Below are positions 51,905 through 61,018 of a stretch of 64,000 nt of DNA, piece after piece. The DNA lies in assembly GCA_938030895.1 (NCBI GenBank), contig CALHIV010000003.1:1-64000 (forward strand), given 5' to 3'. The stretch is from an uncultured Nitrososphaerales archaeon. Its GTDB lineage: Archaea; Thermoproteota; Nitrososphaeria; Nitrososphaerales; Nitrosocaldaceae. Within the stretch, counting starts at the first letter, position 1, and each line of letters begins with the position of its first letter. The notes below the pieces were generated by a model. It did not search any database. It saw only the letters and a program-made list of their open reading frames with translations, and was not told where the DNA came from. The position numbers and the translations under genes are program-made.

Positions 51905-53020
51905 CTACGTTACCACCTTATCCAGCTCATTACTACCTATTGCAATCTTGATCTCCCTTGCTATCCTCCTACCCATACTCATAGGCTCATCGTAGAGCAA
52001 GTACGAGTATGGAGAACCATTAACATACAGGTTTGTTCCAGCAACTATCCTTGCAGAGAACTCGAAGGCTACAAACCTACCATCCTGATCATAGACCCCT
52101 TCTATGCAGAATGGACCTATCATGCCAGGCTTTACTAGACGCTCAGCAGCATAGACGAACCTCTCGCCCATGCTATACACCTCATCCAGTAGGGACTCCC
52201 TAAGCACCAATGGGCTGTTGCCTATAACATTATAGGATATCTCATCTATCCCTGAATGCTCCTGCTGTAATGCTGGTATCCTTCCTATGGCATCTACATT
52301 GGACTCATACCTCCTATCTATGCCTAATAACTCAAGATCCTTGCTCAACGGTGAGTAGAAGTACTGGAGGTATACTGGTACACCAAGCACATACTCTTGA
52401 ATGTACAGATCATCTATGCTCTTTACAATACCTTTGCTTACTAACCTGTTATATTGGGTCATGAAACTCTCCTTATCCCATGCAAGGAAATAGCCCTTGC
52501 CACCAGCAGCACCATGTAACTTTGCTATAACTAGACTATTTGCTTTATCGTTACCATTACCATTACCATTACCATTACCATTACCATTACTGCTACCATC
52601 AAGTTCATCTATGCTGATACTCCTAGGAATATTCAACCCCGCTTCACGCATCAGCCTCTCCTTCAGCATTCTATCAGCCTCCCATCTGAGTATCCATCTG
52701 TTACCAAAGAATGGTATCCTTATACCCTCTATCTCCTCTATCCTCATGCTTGATATATATGTGCCATGGGGCACGAGTATGCAGTTGTTATCATGTAACT
52801 CATTCTGCACATTCTCACTGAATGAGTACTCGAACCTGTAATCATCAACCAGTATACGCTTGTCTATGAACCTGAACCTCCTGTATAACCCTTCCCTCCT
52901 CCTCTCGCATATAAGTATCGTCTTGAAGCCCTCATCCTTTGCTCCTTTGAGTACTTGCAATGCGCAATGTGAGCCTAGAGTGCCTATAGCATTCATCTTA
53001 AAGGAGTTGCATACAACCAT
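51905..53020 (-). CDS. purP: Formate-dependent FAICAR synthetase PurP
   Basis: 371 residues. ATP-grasp enzyme that formylates AICAR in archaeal purine synthesis. 'IGTLGSHCALQVLKGAKDEG', 'GIRIPFFGNRWILRWEADR', 'VIAKLHGAAGGKGYFLAWDK', 'YIQEYVLGVPVYLQYFYSP' and 'GPFCIEGVYDQDGRFVAFEF' with 'SARIVAGTN' follow the PurP order. A Gly/Asn dipeptide run (about 143-158, coded by GGTAAT hexamers) sits in a loop before the ATP-grasp strand. Confidence 0.93.
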   Translation of the reverse strand: MVVCNSFKMNAIGTLGSHCALQVLKGAKDEGFKTILICERRREGLYRRFRFIDKRILVDDYRFEYSFSENVQNELHDNNCILVPHGTYISSMRIEEIEGIRIPFFGNRWILRWEADRMLKERLMREAGLNIPRSISIDELDGSSNGNGNGNGNGNGNDKANSLVIAKLHGAAGGKGYFLAWDKESFMTQYNRLVSKGIVKSIDDLYIQEYVLGVPVYLQYFYSPLSKDLELLGIDRRYESNVDAIGRIPALQQEHSGIDEISYNVIGNSPLVLRESLLDEVYSMGERFVYAAERLVKPGMIGPFCIEGVYDQDGRFVAFEFSARIVAGTNLYVNGSPYSYLLYDEPMSMGRRIAREIKIAIGSNELDKVVT

Positions 53021-53078
53021 TAATTAATTTAATGGATTTTGAAGAAGAGAAATAAATTGGTTAGCAGTTGCATTACTA

Positions 53079-53213
53079 TTACTCCTTTACCTCCCTATTC
53101 ACTATCTCCTCTACAGCTTGGCTTACGTTGAGCATGCCCTTGGCCTTTGCGTACTCTTCAAGTATCTTAACCTGCTCCCTTGTAAAGCATATAGGCATGG
53201 TGCGCTTTGGCAT
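53079..53213 (-). CDS. 44-residue ribbon-helix-helix (CopG-like) protein
   Basis: A very short gene starting 'MPKRTMPICFTREQVKILEE', continuing 'YAKAKGMLNVSQAVEEIVNR' and ending 'EVKE', then TAA. The pattern of one strand and two helices with 'S.A.E.IV' fits a minimal CopG/RHH DNA-binding dimer. A start codon, charged composition and AT-rich sequence upstream support it. It lies between purP and the alanyl-editing gene. Confidence 0.6.
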   Translation of the reverse strand: MPKRTMPICFTREQVKILEEYAKAKGMLNVSQAVEEIVNREVKE

Positions 53214-53413
53214 AGTTAAGGATTGGTATGCTAAGATAAAAATCTACCTCTTCATCTACTGCCATGTTGCCATTGGTTGGAGATCAAGCAGTATTATTCT
53301 AAAATCTCATCAATCGGCCCCATTAGGATAGATGACATAACTATTCATTATTAGGGTATTTGCTGTCCATAACAATTCAATACAAATTAAAAAGTCTTTG
53401 ATGTAGCAGATCT

Positions 53414-54364
53414 ATGGAGAGGCATCATGATGCGAAGGCACACACAGCAGAGCATATATTTGCTAGAGCATTGCAGAATATGCTAGGCTCTGAGAGTATC
53501 CAAGTGCTGAAGGTTGAGCACCTTGGCGATGTAAACAAGGTTTACATAAGGTGTAAAGGGCTTACCATGGATGATGTGCATAATGCAATGCTTACAGTTA
53601 ACAGGATAATAGATGAGAATAGATCGGTTATAGAGCATACATTCCCTTCCCTAGACGAGGCAAAGAGTAGATTCCCAGAGTTAAGGGCATACGATGCAAG
53701 GATCTCTGGGAGGGTAAGGGTTGTAGAGATAGATGGCTATGACTACTCTGCATGTACTAGGGAGCATGTTAGCAATACAAGAGAGTGCGGGTTCTTCATA
53801 GTGAAGAGTGTATCAAGGGAGAGGGATGTGAGTAGGGTTGAGTACCTTGTAGATGATCTAGCAAAGCAGTATGCCATAGGCTCAGTAACAAGACTCGCAT
53901 CTATAACATCTATGCTCAAAGCAAACATAAACGCCCTAGAGGTTACCCTAGAGAATATACTTGAAGAGCTGGATGCTTTAAGGTCTATGGTGAGGAAGTT
54001 TACAGAGGATGCAGTAGATGCATTAAGCGCAGTAAGGGTTAAGGATCTGAATCTGTATTATGGATGCTTCAGCATGCTTGATGATGGTACATTGCTCAAG
54101 AAGGCTGGCGCAATGGTCAAGGATGATACAACTACCAAACTGGTTATATTCTTGAACATCAAGAATGATAGAGCGAACGTTACAATAGCAAGCAATCATC
54201 CAAGGTTAGATTGTAGTACATTACTCAAGGACATGCTTGCTAGATATGGGGGCAAGGGTGGTGGCAAGGTAGAGTTTGCAACTGGCTACATTAACAGTGT
54301 AGATGGCAATAGGATAAAGCAAGAGGTTATAGAGTATATAGAACGGGCATTAATGGCTTCATGA
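53414..54364 (+). CDS. Alanyl-tRNA editing (AlaX/AlaRS-C-like) protein
   Basis: 316 residues resembling the editing and C-terminal parts of alanyl-tRNA synthetase without the catalytic core. Zinc site: 'AKAHTAEHIFARAL' and 'YSACTREHVSNT' (HxxxH...CxxxH). 'ECGFFIVKSVSRERDVSRVE' continues the editing domain, a coiled helix and a DHHA1-like domain with 'GGKGGGKVEFATGYI' follow. It likely deacylates Ser- or Gly-tRNA-Ala. A TATA-like AAATTAAAAA (53384-53393) precedes it. Confidence 0.85.
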   Translation: MERHHDAKAHTAEHIFARALQNMLGSESIQVLKVEHLGDVNKVYIRCKGLTMDDVHNAMLTVNRIIDENRSVIEHTFPSLDEAKSRFPELRAYDARISGRVRVVEIDGYDYSACTREHVSNTRECGFFIVKSVSRERDVSRVEYLVDDLAKQYAIGSVTRLASITSMLKANINALEVTLENILEELDALRSMVRKFTEDAVDALSAVRVKDLNLYYGCFSMLDDGTLLKKAGAMVKDDTTTKLVIFLNIKNDRANVTIASNHPRLDCSTLLKDMLARYGGKGGGKVEFATGYINSVDGNRIKQEVIEYIERALMAS

Positions 54365-54451
54365 TAGGGCAAAGAGTTGAACTAGCATAATGCATCTCTA
54401 ACCATCATTCTTTTCATTAAACTTAAATTTGTAGTGCATAATCTTGCTAAC

Positions 54452-55858
54452 ATGAGTCTTGAGGATGATCTAGGGGATTGGAGGAGATCGCATTACTCAT
54501 CGGAACTTCAGGGTATGGATGGTAGGGAGGTTACGCTCATGGGCTATGTATCAAGTATAAGGGACCATGGAAATATAGTATTTGTGATGCTAACAGATAA
54601 GGAGGGGGAGGTGCAGATAGTCTTCAAGAAGGATGGATCTAGCAACTTACCTGAAGCAGAATCCAAGGTAGAGCCATCACCATCATCGCTATCGTCGTTA
54701 TCACCATCACCACAATCGTTACAATCATCACACTCGTTATTCTCAAAGGCAAAGGTTCTGAAGGAGCATTCATCGATAGCTGTTAGAGGCGTTGTAAAGA
54801 GCATGAAGAATGCACCAAAGGGTATTGAGATAATACCAAGGGAGATGAAGATACTCTCTCTAGCTAGGAGCATACCTCCATTCTCAATCTACAGTAAGAG
54901 CATCCCATTGGATGCTAGACTGGATATAAGGGCTGTAGATCTTAGGAGGCATTACCTTAGGGCTGTCTTCAAGATAAGGCATAACGTACTCAAGGCCATA
55001 CGTGCTTTCCTGGATGAGCAAGGGTTCATAGAGGTCAATACACCAAAGATGATATCTACAGCATCTGAAGGTGGTGCAGCACTCTTCCCTATCTTTTACT
55101 TCGATAGGGAAGCGTTCCTTGCTCAGAGCCCACAGCTCTACAAGGAGCAGTTGACCCTTGCATTCGAGAAGGTGTATGAGATAGCTCCAATATTCAGAGC
55201 AGAGCCATCCAGAACGAATAGGCATCTTGCAGAGGCTATATCTGTTGATGTTGAGCATGCATTTGTGAACTATGAGGATGTTATGCATATACTGGAAGGG
55301 ATGGTCTCGCATGTAATAGGCTATGTTAAGGATAAGAACAGGGAGGAGTTGGATATGCTAAGCATGGATCTAGTAAAGCCTACAACACCATTCCCAAGGT
55401 ATAGGTACTCTGAACTTGTAGATATGCTAAGAAGAGAAGGAGCAAGGATAGAGTGGGGGGATGACTTTACTACAGAGCATCTCAAGGCACTTGCAGGTAT
55501 ACTCAAAGGCTACTACTTCGTAGTCGATTGGCCAGCAAGCATGAGACCATTCTACACCAAGGTCAAGGGCGATGGTAGTTACGCCCTAAGCGAATCCTTC
55601 GATCTTATGTACAATGATCTAGAGATATCCTCTGGTAGTACAAGGATAAACAGAAAGGATGAACTCATAGCAAGGCTCAAGATGCAGGGCCTCAAGCCAG
55701 AGTCATTTACACATCACCTTATTGTATTCGATTACGGTATGCCTCCTCATGCTGGATTTGGTCTAGGGCTCGAGAGGTTCCTTATGACGATAACTGGGAT
55801 AGAGAATATAAGGGATACAACATTCTATCCTAGAGATATAGACAGGCTTGTGCCATGA
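54452..55858 (+). CDS. aspS: Aspartyl-tRNA synthetase, archaeal type
   Basis: 468 residues. OB-fold anticodon domain 'REVTLMGYVSSIRDHGNIVF', then class II motifs: motif 1 'FLDEQGFIEVNTPKMISTAS', 'FLAQSPQLYKEQLTLAFEKV', motif 2 'EIAPIFRAEPSRTNRHLAE', motif 3 'GFGLGLERFLMTITG'. ATG at 54452 is chosen over a GTG at 54434. A Ser/Pro/Leu low-complexity run (about 68-95) lies inside the OB domain. With GatCAB next door, it is probably non-discriminating and charges tRNA-Asn with Asp. Confidence 0.95.
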   Translation: MSLEDDLGDWRRSHYSSELQGMDGREVTLMGYVSSIRDHGNIVFVMLTDKEGEVQIVFKKDGSSNLPEAESKVEPSPSSLSSLSPSPQSLQSSHSLFSKAKVLKEHSSIAVRGVVKSMKNAPKGIEIIPREMKILSLARSIPPFSIYSKSIPLDARLDIRAVDLRRHYLRAVFKIRHNVLKAIRAFLDEQGFIEVNTPKMISTASEGGAALFPIFYFDREAFLAQSPQLYKEQLTLAFEKVYEIAPIFRAEPSRTNRHLAEAISVDVEHAFVNYEDVMHILEGMVSHVIGYVKDKNREELDMLSMDLVKPTTPFPRYRYSELVDMLRREGARIEWGDDFTTEHLKALAGILKGYYFVVDWPASMRPFYTKVKGDGSYALSESFDLMYNDLEISSGSTRINRKDELIARLKMQGLKPESFTHHLIVFDYGMPPHAGFGLGLERFLMTITGIENIRDTTFYPRDIDRLVP

Positions 55859-56012
55859 TAGATTATTAATAACATAGATATATAACATAGATAGAGAGAT
55901 AGAAGATAGATATAGAATATAGATTACTAGCATTGGTGCAGATTAACACCAACCATATCCCATCCACTATTAACATTGGTTTATATATACAGCAGTAGCA
56001 GAGAGCATCATA

Positions 56013-56291
56013 ATGGTTGGTATAGAGGAGGTTAGGCATCTAGCATATCTGGCAAGGATAAGCATTAAGGATGAGGAGTTAAGGCTCTATGCTGAGCAGA
56101 TGGATGAGATACTGGCATACTTTAACATGCTCGATGAACTGAATGTAAGCGATGATGTTGAACCCTACAGGATGTGTAGAGCATATAATGAGATGAGGGA
56201 TGATGTACCAGTTGCATTTAGCGATAACGTATTGAGCAACGCAAAGAATACCAAAGGACGGTTCATAAAGGCGCCAAAGATGTCATCATGA
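56013..56291 (+). CDS. gatC: Asp/Glu-tRNA amidotransferase subunit C
   Basis: 92 residues. 'IEEVRHLAYLARISIKDEEL', 'YAEQMDEILAYFNMLDELNV', 'VEPYRM' and 'MRDDVPVAF' then 'GRFIKAPKM' are GatC hallmarks. It clamps GatA and GatB. TATA-like TTATATATAC lies about 25-35 bp upstream. First gene of the gatCAB operon. Confidence 0.95.
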   Translation: MVGIEEVRHLAYLARISIKDEELRLYAEQMDEILAYFNMLDELNVSDDVEPYRMCRAYNEMRDDVPVAFSDNVLSNAKNTKGRFIKAPKMSS

Positions 56292-56306
56292 AGGTAGAGA
56301 TGCTGT

Positions 56307-57818
56307 ATGGTTGGTACCAGTAGATTTGCACTAAATGCATACGAACTCGTGAATGAGATAAAGAACGGCTCGATAAGCGTAGAGGATTACATCGCAAGCA
56401 TGTTTGAGAGGATCAGGAAGATGGATGAGAGGATCAATGCATACATAACTCTCAATGAACATGCATTAGAGGAGGCCAGGATCGTAGATAAGGCGCTTAA
56501 GGGATATACAGAATGGAAGGGCTATAGCAATGGTAATGGTAATGGTAATAGCAGTATCCTACTTGGGGTACCCCTTGCAGTCAAGGACAATATATCAACG
56601 CAAGGAATAAGGACAACATGCGCCTCCAAGATGCTAGAGGATTACGTGCCAGTGTATGATGCTACAGTAGTGAAGAGGCTCAAGGATGCTGGTGCGATAG
56701 TGATAGGCAAGACTAACATGGATGAGTTTGGGATGGGCTCAACCACAGAGTTCAGTGCGTTTGGTGTGACACATAATCCATGGGCATATGAGAGAGTTGC
56801 CGGTGGCTCCTCTGGAGGGAGTGCAGCAGCACTAGCATCATGCATGGCTGGCATAGCATTGGGCTCAGATACCGGTGGATCTGTGAGATGCCCAGCATCA
56901 TTCTGCTCCATATACGGGTTGAAGCCAACCTATGGGCTCTTGAGTAGATACGGGCTCATCTCATATGCAAATAGCCTAGAGTGTATAGGGCTCATGGCAA
57001 GATCAGTGCTGGATCTGGCACTCATGTTAAAGGTTACTGCAGGGAGCGATATGCAGAATGACCATACCAGCATAGATGCAGATACTAGCCTTAGCCTAGA
57101 CCCTGAATCCATAAGTCCTGATATAAAAGGGATGAGGTTTGCTACGATAAGAGAGGTGGTAGAGAGCGAGGGTATAGATGAGCCTGTGAGGGATAGCATG
57201 CTTGATGCTATATCAAGTGTTGAGCAACTGGGCGCTATAGTGGAAGAGGTATCGATACCATCGCTGAGATACGCACTTGCCTCATACTATACTATAGCGA
57301 TGGCAGAGGCAAGCAGTAACCTTGCAAGGTATGATGGTATCAGGTATGGCTATACAGAAGAGCCGGATGGTGTAGCATGGAATGAGTTCTACTCAACCAT
57401 AAGGGGCAACTTTGGTAGCGAGGTTAAGAGGAGGATAATGCTTGGCACATACGTACTCTCCTCTGGCTACTATGGGAGGTACTACATGAAGGCACAGAAG
57501 GCTAGAGCATTGATAAGGGATGATATGCTCAAGGTACTCAAAGATTACGATGCTATAATGATGCCTACAATGCCTATACTCCCTCCAAGGATAGGGGAGA
57601 GGGTATCAGATCCCTTGAGGCTATACAATATAGATGTATGCACAGTTTTAGCAAACCTTGCTGGGGTACCAGCACTCTCCATCCCGTACAGCATGTACAA
57701 TGGACTCCCCATAGGCGTACAGTTCATGGCAAGGCATCTGGATGAGCCTCTACTCTTGAGGATAGCCTATGCTCTAGAATCTGCTAGATGTGACAAGGTT
57801 AGGAGGTGTATTATATGA
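56307..57818 (+). CDS. gatA: Asp/Glu-tRNA amidotransferase subunit A
   Basis: 503 residues. Amidase-signature enzyme that frees ammonia from Gln. Catalytic Lys in 'GVPLAVKDNISTQG', Ser pair in 'VAGGSSGGSAAALASCMAG' and 'GSDTGGSVRCPASFC', and 'YGLKPTYGLLSRYGLISYAN' are seen. A Gly/Asn run (YSNGNGNGNSS, about residues 72-83) coded by GGTAAT repeats sits in a loop just before the catalytic lysine. Its TGA overlaps the gatB ATG. Confidence 0.96.
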   Translation: MVGTSRFALNAYELVNEIKNGSISVEDYIASMFERIRKMDERINAYITLNEHALEEARIVDKALKGYTEWKGYSNGNGNGNSSILLGVPLAVKDNISTQGIRTTCASKMLEDYVPVYDATVVKRLKDAGAIVIGKTNMDEFGMGSTTEFSAFGVTHNPWAYERVAGGSSGGSAAALASCMAGIALGSDTGGSVRCPASFCSIYGLKPTYGLLSRYGLISYANSLECIGLMARSVLDLALMLKVTAGSDMQNDHTSIDADTSLSLDPESISPDIKGMRFATIREVVESEGIDEPVRDSMLDAISSVEQLGAIVEEVSIPSLRYALASYYTIAMAEASSNLARYDGIRYGYTEEPDGVAWNEFYSTIRGNFGSEVKRRIMLGTYVLSSGYYGRYYMKAQKARALIRDDMLKVLKDYDAIMMPTMPILPPRIGERVSDPLRLYNIDVCTVLANLAGVPALSIPYSMYNGLPIGVQFMARHLDEPLLLRIAYALESARCDKVRRCII

Positions 57819-59320
57819 CCAAGATGAGCAGCGATGCTAGAGTAAGGATAGGGCTTGAGATACACTGCCAGTTAACAGCACTTAGGAGCAAACTCTTCTG
57901 TAGATGCTCAGCAGATTATAGAGGTAAGGAGCCCAACACCAATGTATGCCCTGTATGCCTTGGTATGCCTGGAACACTCCCATTGCTCAACAGGAGGGCT
58001 GTAGAGTATGCTATCATGCTTGCACTTGCACTCAACTGTAAGATATCAAAGAGGATAACATTCTACAGGAAGAACTACTTCTACCCTGATCTCCCAAAGA
58101 ACTTCCAGATAACCCAGTATAATGCCTATGAGCATGCTAGCGTTGGTGTTGATGGCTCTCTTGTGCTGGATGATCTCAATGGCTCTAGCAAGACTATAAG
58201 GATAAGGAGGCTACAGTTGGAAGAGGATCCTGGAAGGCTTGCTTATGAGGGTAGCATAGATACAGCAAATTATGCCCTAGTAGATTACAATAGGGCTGGT
58301 GTAGCACTCGTAGAGATAGTCACAGAGCCAGACTTTGATGAGCCTAGCGAGGTTAGGCTATTCCTCAACAGGCTAGCATCTATACTTGAGCACCTTGGCA
58401 TATGTAACCCTGCCCTAGAAGGTGCTGTTAGATGCGATGCCAACATATCGATAGGGGAGCATGCAAGGGTTGAGGTAAAGAACATAAACTCATTCAAGGA
58501 TGTTGAGAGAGCAGTAGCATTCGAGATAACTAGGCAGAGGAGCCTTGCCTCTAGAGGTATAGAGATAAGGGGTGAGACTAGGCACTGGGATGATGCCCGA
58601 AGGATTACCGTACAGGCTAGAATGAAGGAGGAGGAAGAGGATTATAGGTACTTCCCAGAACCGGATATACCTAGCATAGTGGTGAAGGAAGAGGATGTTG
58701 AGGCTCTAAGGGCTAGGATGCCAGAGTTACCTTATGCAAGGGTTGAGAGGTTTGTAAAGGTATACTCTCTATCAAGTGATACTGCTAGGATACTGGTTAA
58801 TGAGAAGCATCTAGCAGATCTATTTGAGGCAAGCACAAAGTATTACGATAATGCTAGATCGATAGCGAACTGGATAGTTACAGATCTAAAAGGTTATCTG
58901 GAGAGGTATGCTAGTTATGATAGGAATAGTAAAGGCGATGATGGTAGTAGTAACAGTATATTTGCAAAGGTGACCCCGAGGCATATAGCTGAACTTGCTA
59001 TGCTCGTCGACTCTGGGAAGATAAACAGAGTCACAGCAAGGCAGATACTGCAGAATGTAGTTGCCAGTGGTATGCTACCATCTGCAATAGTACAGGGTAT
59101 GGATGCTGATATGCTAAGCAAGAAGGATGAGTTGGAGAGTATAGTGAACAGGGTTATAGAGGAGGAGAGGAAGGCCTTCATGGATGCCCTAAGCAATGAG
59201 AAGGCATTGAACTATCTATTAGGCAAGGTTATGAGGTATAGCAATGGAAGGGCAGATCCAAAGTTGGCATTGAGCATGTTGAAGGAGAAGGTAGCTGATA
59301 AGAGTAAGGGAGGTAAATAG
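57815..59320 (+). CDS. gatB: Asp/Glu-tRNA amidotransferase subunit B
   Basis: 501 residues. Kinase/transamidase subunit. 'GLEIHCQLTALRSKLFCRCS' and 'NVCPVCLGMPGTLPLLNRRA' (zinc Cys), 'RKNYFYPDLPKNFQITQYN', 'LEEDPGRLAYEG', 'LVDYNRAGVALVEIVTEPDF' and C-terminal GatB/YqeY domain 'LGKVMRYSNGRADPKLALSM'. Start at the ATGA overlap with gatA; the GTG upstream is not needed. Archaea use GatDE for Gln, so this GatCAB probably makes Asn-tRNA-Asn. Confidence 0.96.
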   Translation: MTKMSSDARVRIGLEIHCQLTALRSKLFCRCSADYRGKEPNTNVCPVCLGMPGTLPLLNRRAVEYAIMLALALNCKISKRITFYRKNYFYPDLPKNFQITQYNAYEHASVGVDGSLVLDDLNGSSKTIRIRRLQLEEDPGRLAYEGSIDTANYALVDYNRAGVALVEIVTEPDFDEPSEVRLFLNRLASILEHLGICNPALEGAVRCDANISIGEHARVEVKNINSFKDVERAVAFEITRQRSLASRGIEIRGETRHWDDARRITVQARMKEEEEDYRYFPEPDIPSIVVKEEDVEALRARMPELPYARVERFVKVYSLSSDTARILVNEKHLADLFEASTKYYDNARSIANWIVTDLKGYLERYASYDRNSKGDDGSSNSIFAKVTPRHIAELAMLVDSGKINRVTARQILQNVVASGMLPSAIVQGMDADMLSKKDELESIVNRVIEEERKAFMDALSNEKALNYLLGKVMRYSNGRADPKLALSMLKEKVADKSKGGK

Positions 59321-59418
59321 AATACCAATCTGGCAAGTATCGAGTATGAGTATTAGAATTGAGAAAGATAAATAGATAGATAGATGGATAACTGATAATA
59401 TGGCTGGGTAGTTAGTCT

Positions 59419-60405
59419 ATGAATACACTAGATGCTTATGAGCAAGAGATCTCATATCAGATAGAGGAACTGCCAAGAATCATGAATGGGATGAGGGGTA
59501 TATGGCTTAGCGATGATGAGCAGAGCAGTGCGTTGATAACAGGTAGTGGAGACTCCCTTGCTGCCTCCATGGTTGCTGAGAGGCTATCAGGGTTCAGGAT
59601 TCAGTGTATAGATCCACTTGAGCTCTCAAGCATGATAGGCTCACTGCATGGTAAGAAGAGTATACTCTACATAATCTCTATATCTGGCTCCACAAGGGCA
59701 GCTCTACAAGCAATGAGTAAGGCACATGAGCATGGATTGAAGGTTGTTGCTGTAACAGCGAATGCTGAGAGTAGGTTAGGAAGGGGTGCAGACTCTACTA
59801 TACTCTTAAGGTTCAAGCGTGCAGGGATCCTTACAGCAGGTAGTATTGGGTTCACAGCAAGCCTTGTAGCAGCTGCATCACTTGTAGTTAACATGGATGA
59901 TATTAGTATAGATGTGAATGGTTTATTCTCAAAGGCCAGTGATACTGCAAAGGGTATTATGCTTGGTGAGAACAACTACATAGTTGGGGATGTACTAACA
60001 TACCCTCTAGCATTGTATGGTTCAGCAAAGGTGTACGAGGTTCTAGGGGCAAAGGCATTCCACTGTAGGCTAGAGCAGTTCTGCCACATGGAGGTATTCT
60101 CTCTTGCTGAGAAGGATAAGGTACTTGCACTCTCATCTGAAGAGAAGGCCAAGATGCTAGTTGATGGGTTGAGGAGTAATGGTATAGATGCAGAACTGCT
60201 AGAGTATGCATACTGCGATAGTAACGGTAGCGATAATAGTAACGGTAGTGAGAGCAATGGAAGGCATGAGAGTTTAAGCAAGCTGCTATACTATGCATTC
60301 CTTATGCAGTTGATTACATTAAACAATGCAAAGAGGCTAGGGCTTAAAGAGTGTGCATTCATAGGGCATAGACTGCTTGGGCTTAGTAGTTCCCTTATAT
60401 ACTGA
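59419..60405 (+). CDS. SIS-domain sugar-phosphate isomerase (PGI/PMI-like)
   Basis: 328 residues with two SIS domains: 'ALITGSGDSLAASMVAERLS' then 'YIISISGSTRAALQAMSKAH' (sugar-phosphate loop) and 'VVAVTANAESRLGRGADS', and a second half with 'YGSAKVYEVLGAKAFHCRLE' and 'QFCHMEVFS'. It resembles archaeal bifunctional phosphoglucose/phosphomannose isomerases. A Ser/Asn/Gly run (about 273-285) is a low-complexity insert. Exact substrate not determinable. Confidence 0.8.
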   Translation: MNTLDAYEQEISYQIEELPRIMNGMRGIWLSDDEQSSALITGSGDSLAASMVAERLSGFRIQCIDPLELSSMIGSLHGKKSILYIISISGSTRAALQAMSKAHEHGLKVVAVTANAESRLGRGADSTILLRFKRAGILTAGSIGFTASLVAAASLVVNMDDISIDVNGLFSKASDTAKGIMLGENNYIVGDVLTYPLALYGSAKVYEVLGAKAFHCRLEQFCHMEVFSLAEKDKVLALSSEEKAKMLVDGLRSNGIDAELLEYAYCDSNGSDNSNGSESNGRHESLSKLLYYAFLMQLITLNNAKRLGLKECAFIGHRLLGLSSSLIY

Positions 60406-60443
60406 GCCACTAGCATACACCCAACTCTAAGGTAAAAATAGAT

Positions 60444-60719
60444 TTAGATGATACCTGCCTTATCATCTGTACTATGCGCTTTACCATTTATCATATACCT
60501 CAACTCCTTGTAGCGTATTATGAACTTTATACCCTTATCAGTTATCCTTATGAGCATCTTCCCTTTTCTGTTATCAACTTCTATGAGCCCTGCATCGTTA
60601 AGTAAGTTAAAATACTTGTTGAGGAGCCTAGAGTCTAGATTTGCCCTATGTAGTAGAGTTATCTTGCTGACTTCGCCTTCATCTAATACTACTGAGAGTA
60701 TATCGCTTATCAGCCTCAT
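60444..60719 (-). CDS. Winged-helix transcriptional regulator (ArnR1-like)
   Basis: 91 residues. 'EVSKITLLHRANLDSRLLNK' (HTH), 'YFNLLNDAGLIEVDNRKGKM' and 'IRITDKGIKFIIRYKELRYM' give the three helices, wing and C-terminal helix of the small archaeal winged-helix family with ArnR1-like members. It is convergent with the SIS gene. Upstream, at 60792-60845, lie tandem 27-bp repeats that may be its regulatory region. Confidence 0.82.
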   Translation of the reverse strand: MRLISDILSVVLDEGEVSKITLLHRANLDSRLLNKYFNLLNDAGLIEVDNRKGKMLIRITDKGIKFIIRYKELRYMINGKAHSTDDKAGII

Positions 60720-61018
60720 CTCATCCCGTTTATTTTTTTTTTGAGGCTATCACATCAATATTTCTCATCTTAAATGTTATAATGTTATTGCGTATAAACC
60801 ACGTGTCTAAACCACTGTGTATAAACCACATCTCTAACCCACTGTTTATATTTTAAAAGTATAACTTAACGTTTGCTTGTTGTTAAATGCTCTACCGATA
60901 ATCACAACATCGCAACAAATGAGAATATATTATGGATGCTACTATTTACTATCACCCATTGCTCCTAGCCTTTGTAACAATTGAACTACCATCACTACAT
61001 ATAACATATTGCACAATA
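60720..61018. other. AT-rich spacer holding tandem repeats
   Basis: No gene is supported. It contains an oligo-T run next to the winged-helix start, the 27-bp tandem repeats and a long AT-rich remainder. A 67-residue open frame (60932-61135) inside it is composed of common hydrophobic codons and overlaps a better-supported minus-strand gene. Confidence 0.45.
60792..60845. repeat. Two 27-bp tandem repeats (four AAACCAC boxes)
   Basis: GTATAAACCAC..TCTAA.CCACTGT is repeated exactly end to end, 60792-60818 and 60819-60845, with three mismatches. Each copy holds two AAACCAC/AACCCAC boxes, giving four boxes spaced 13, 14 and 13 bp. It lies 73-126 bp before the winged-helix start. Candidate multi-site operator; on the other strand the boxes include CAGTGG cores. 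Confidence 0.85.
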
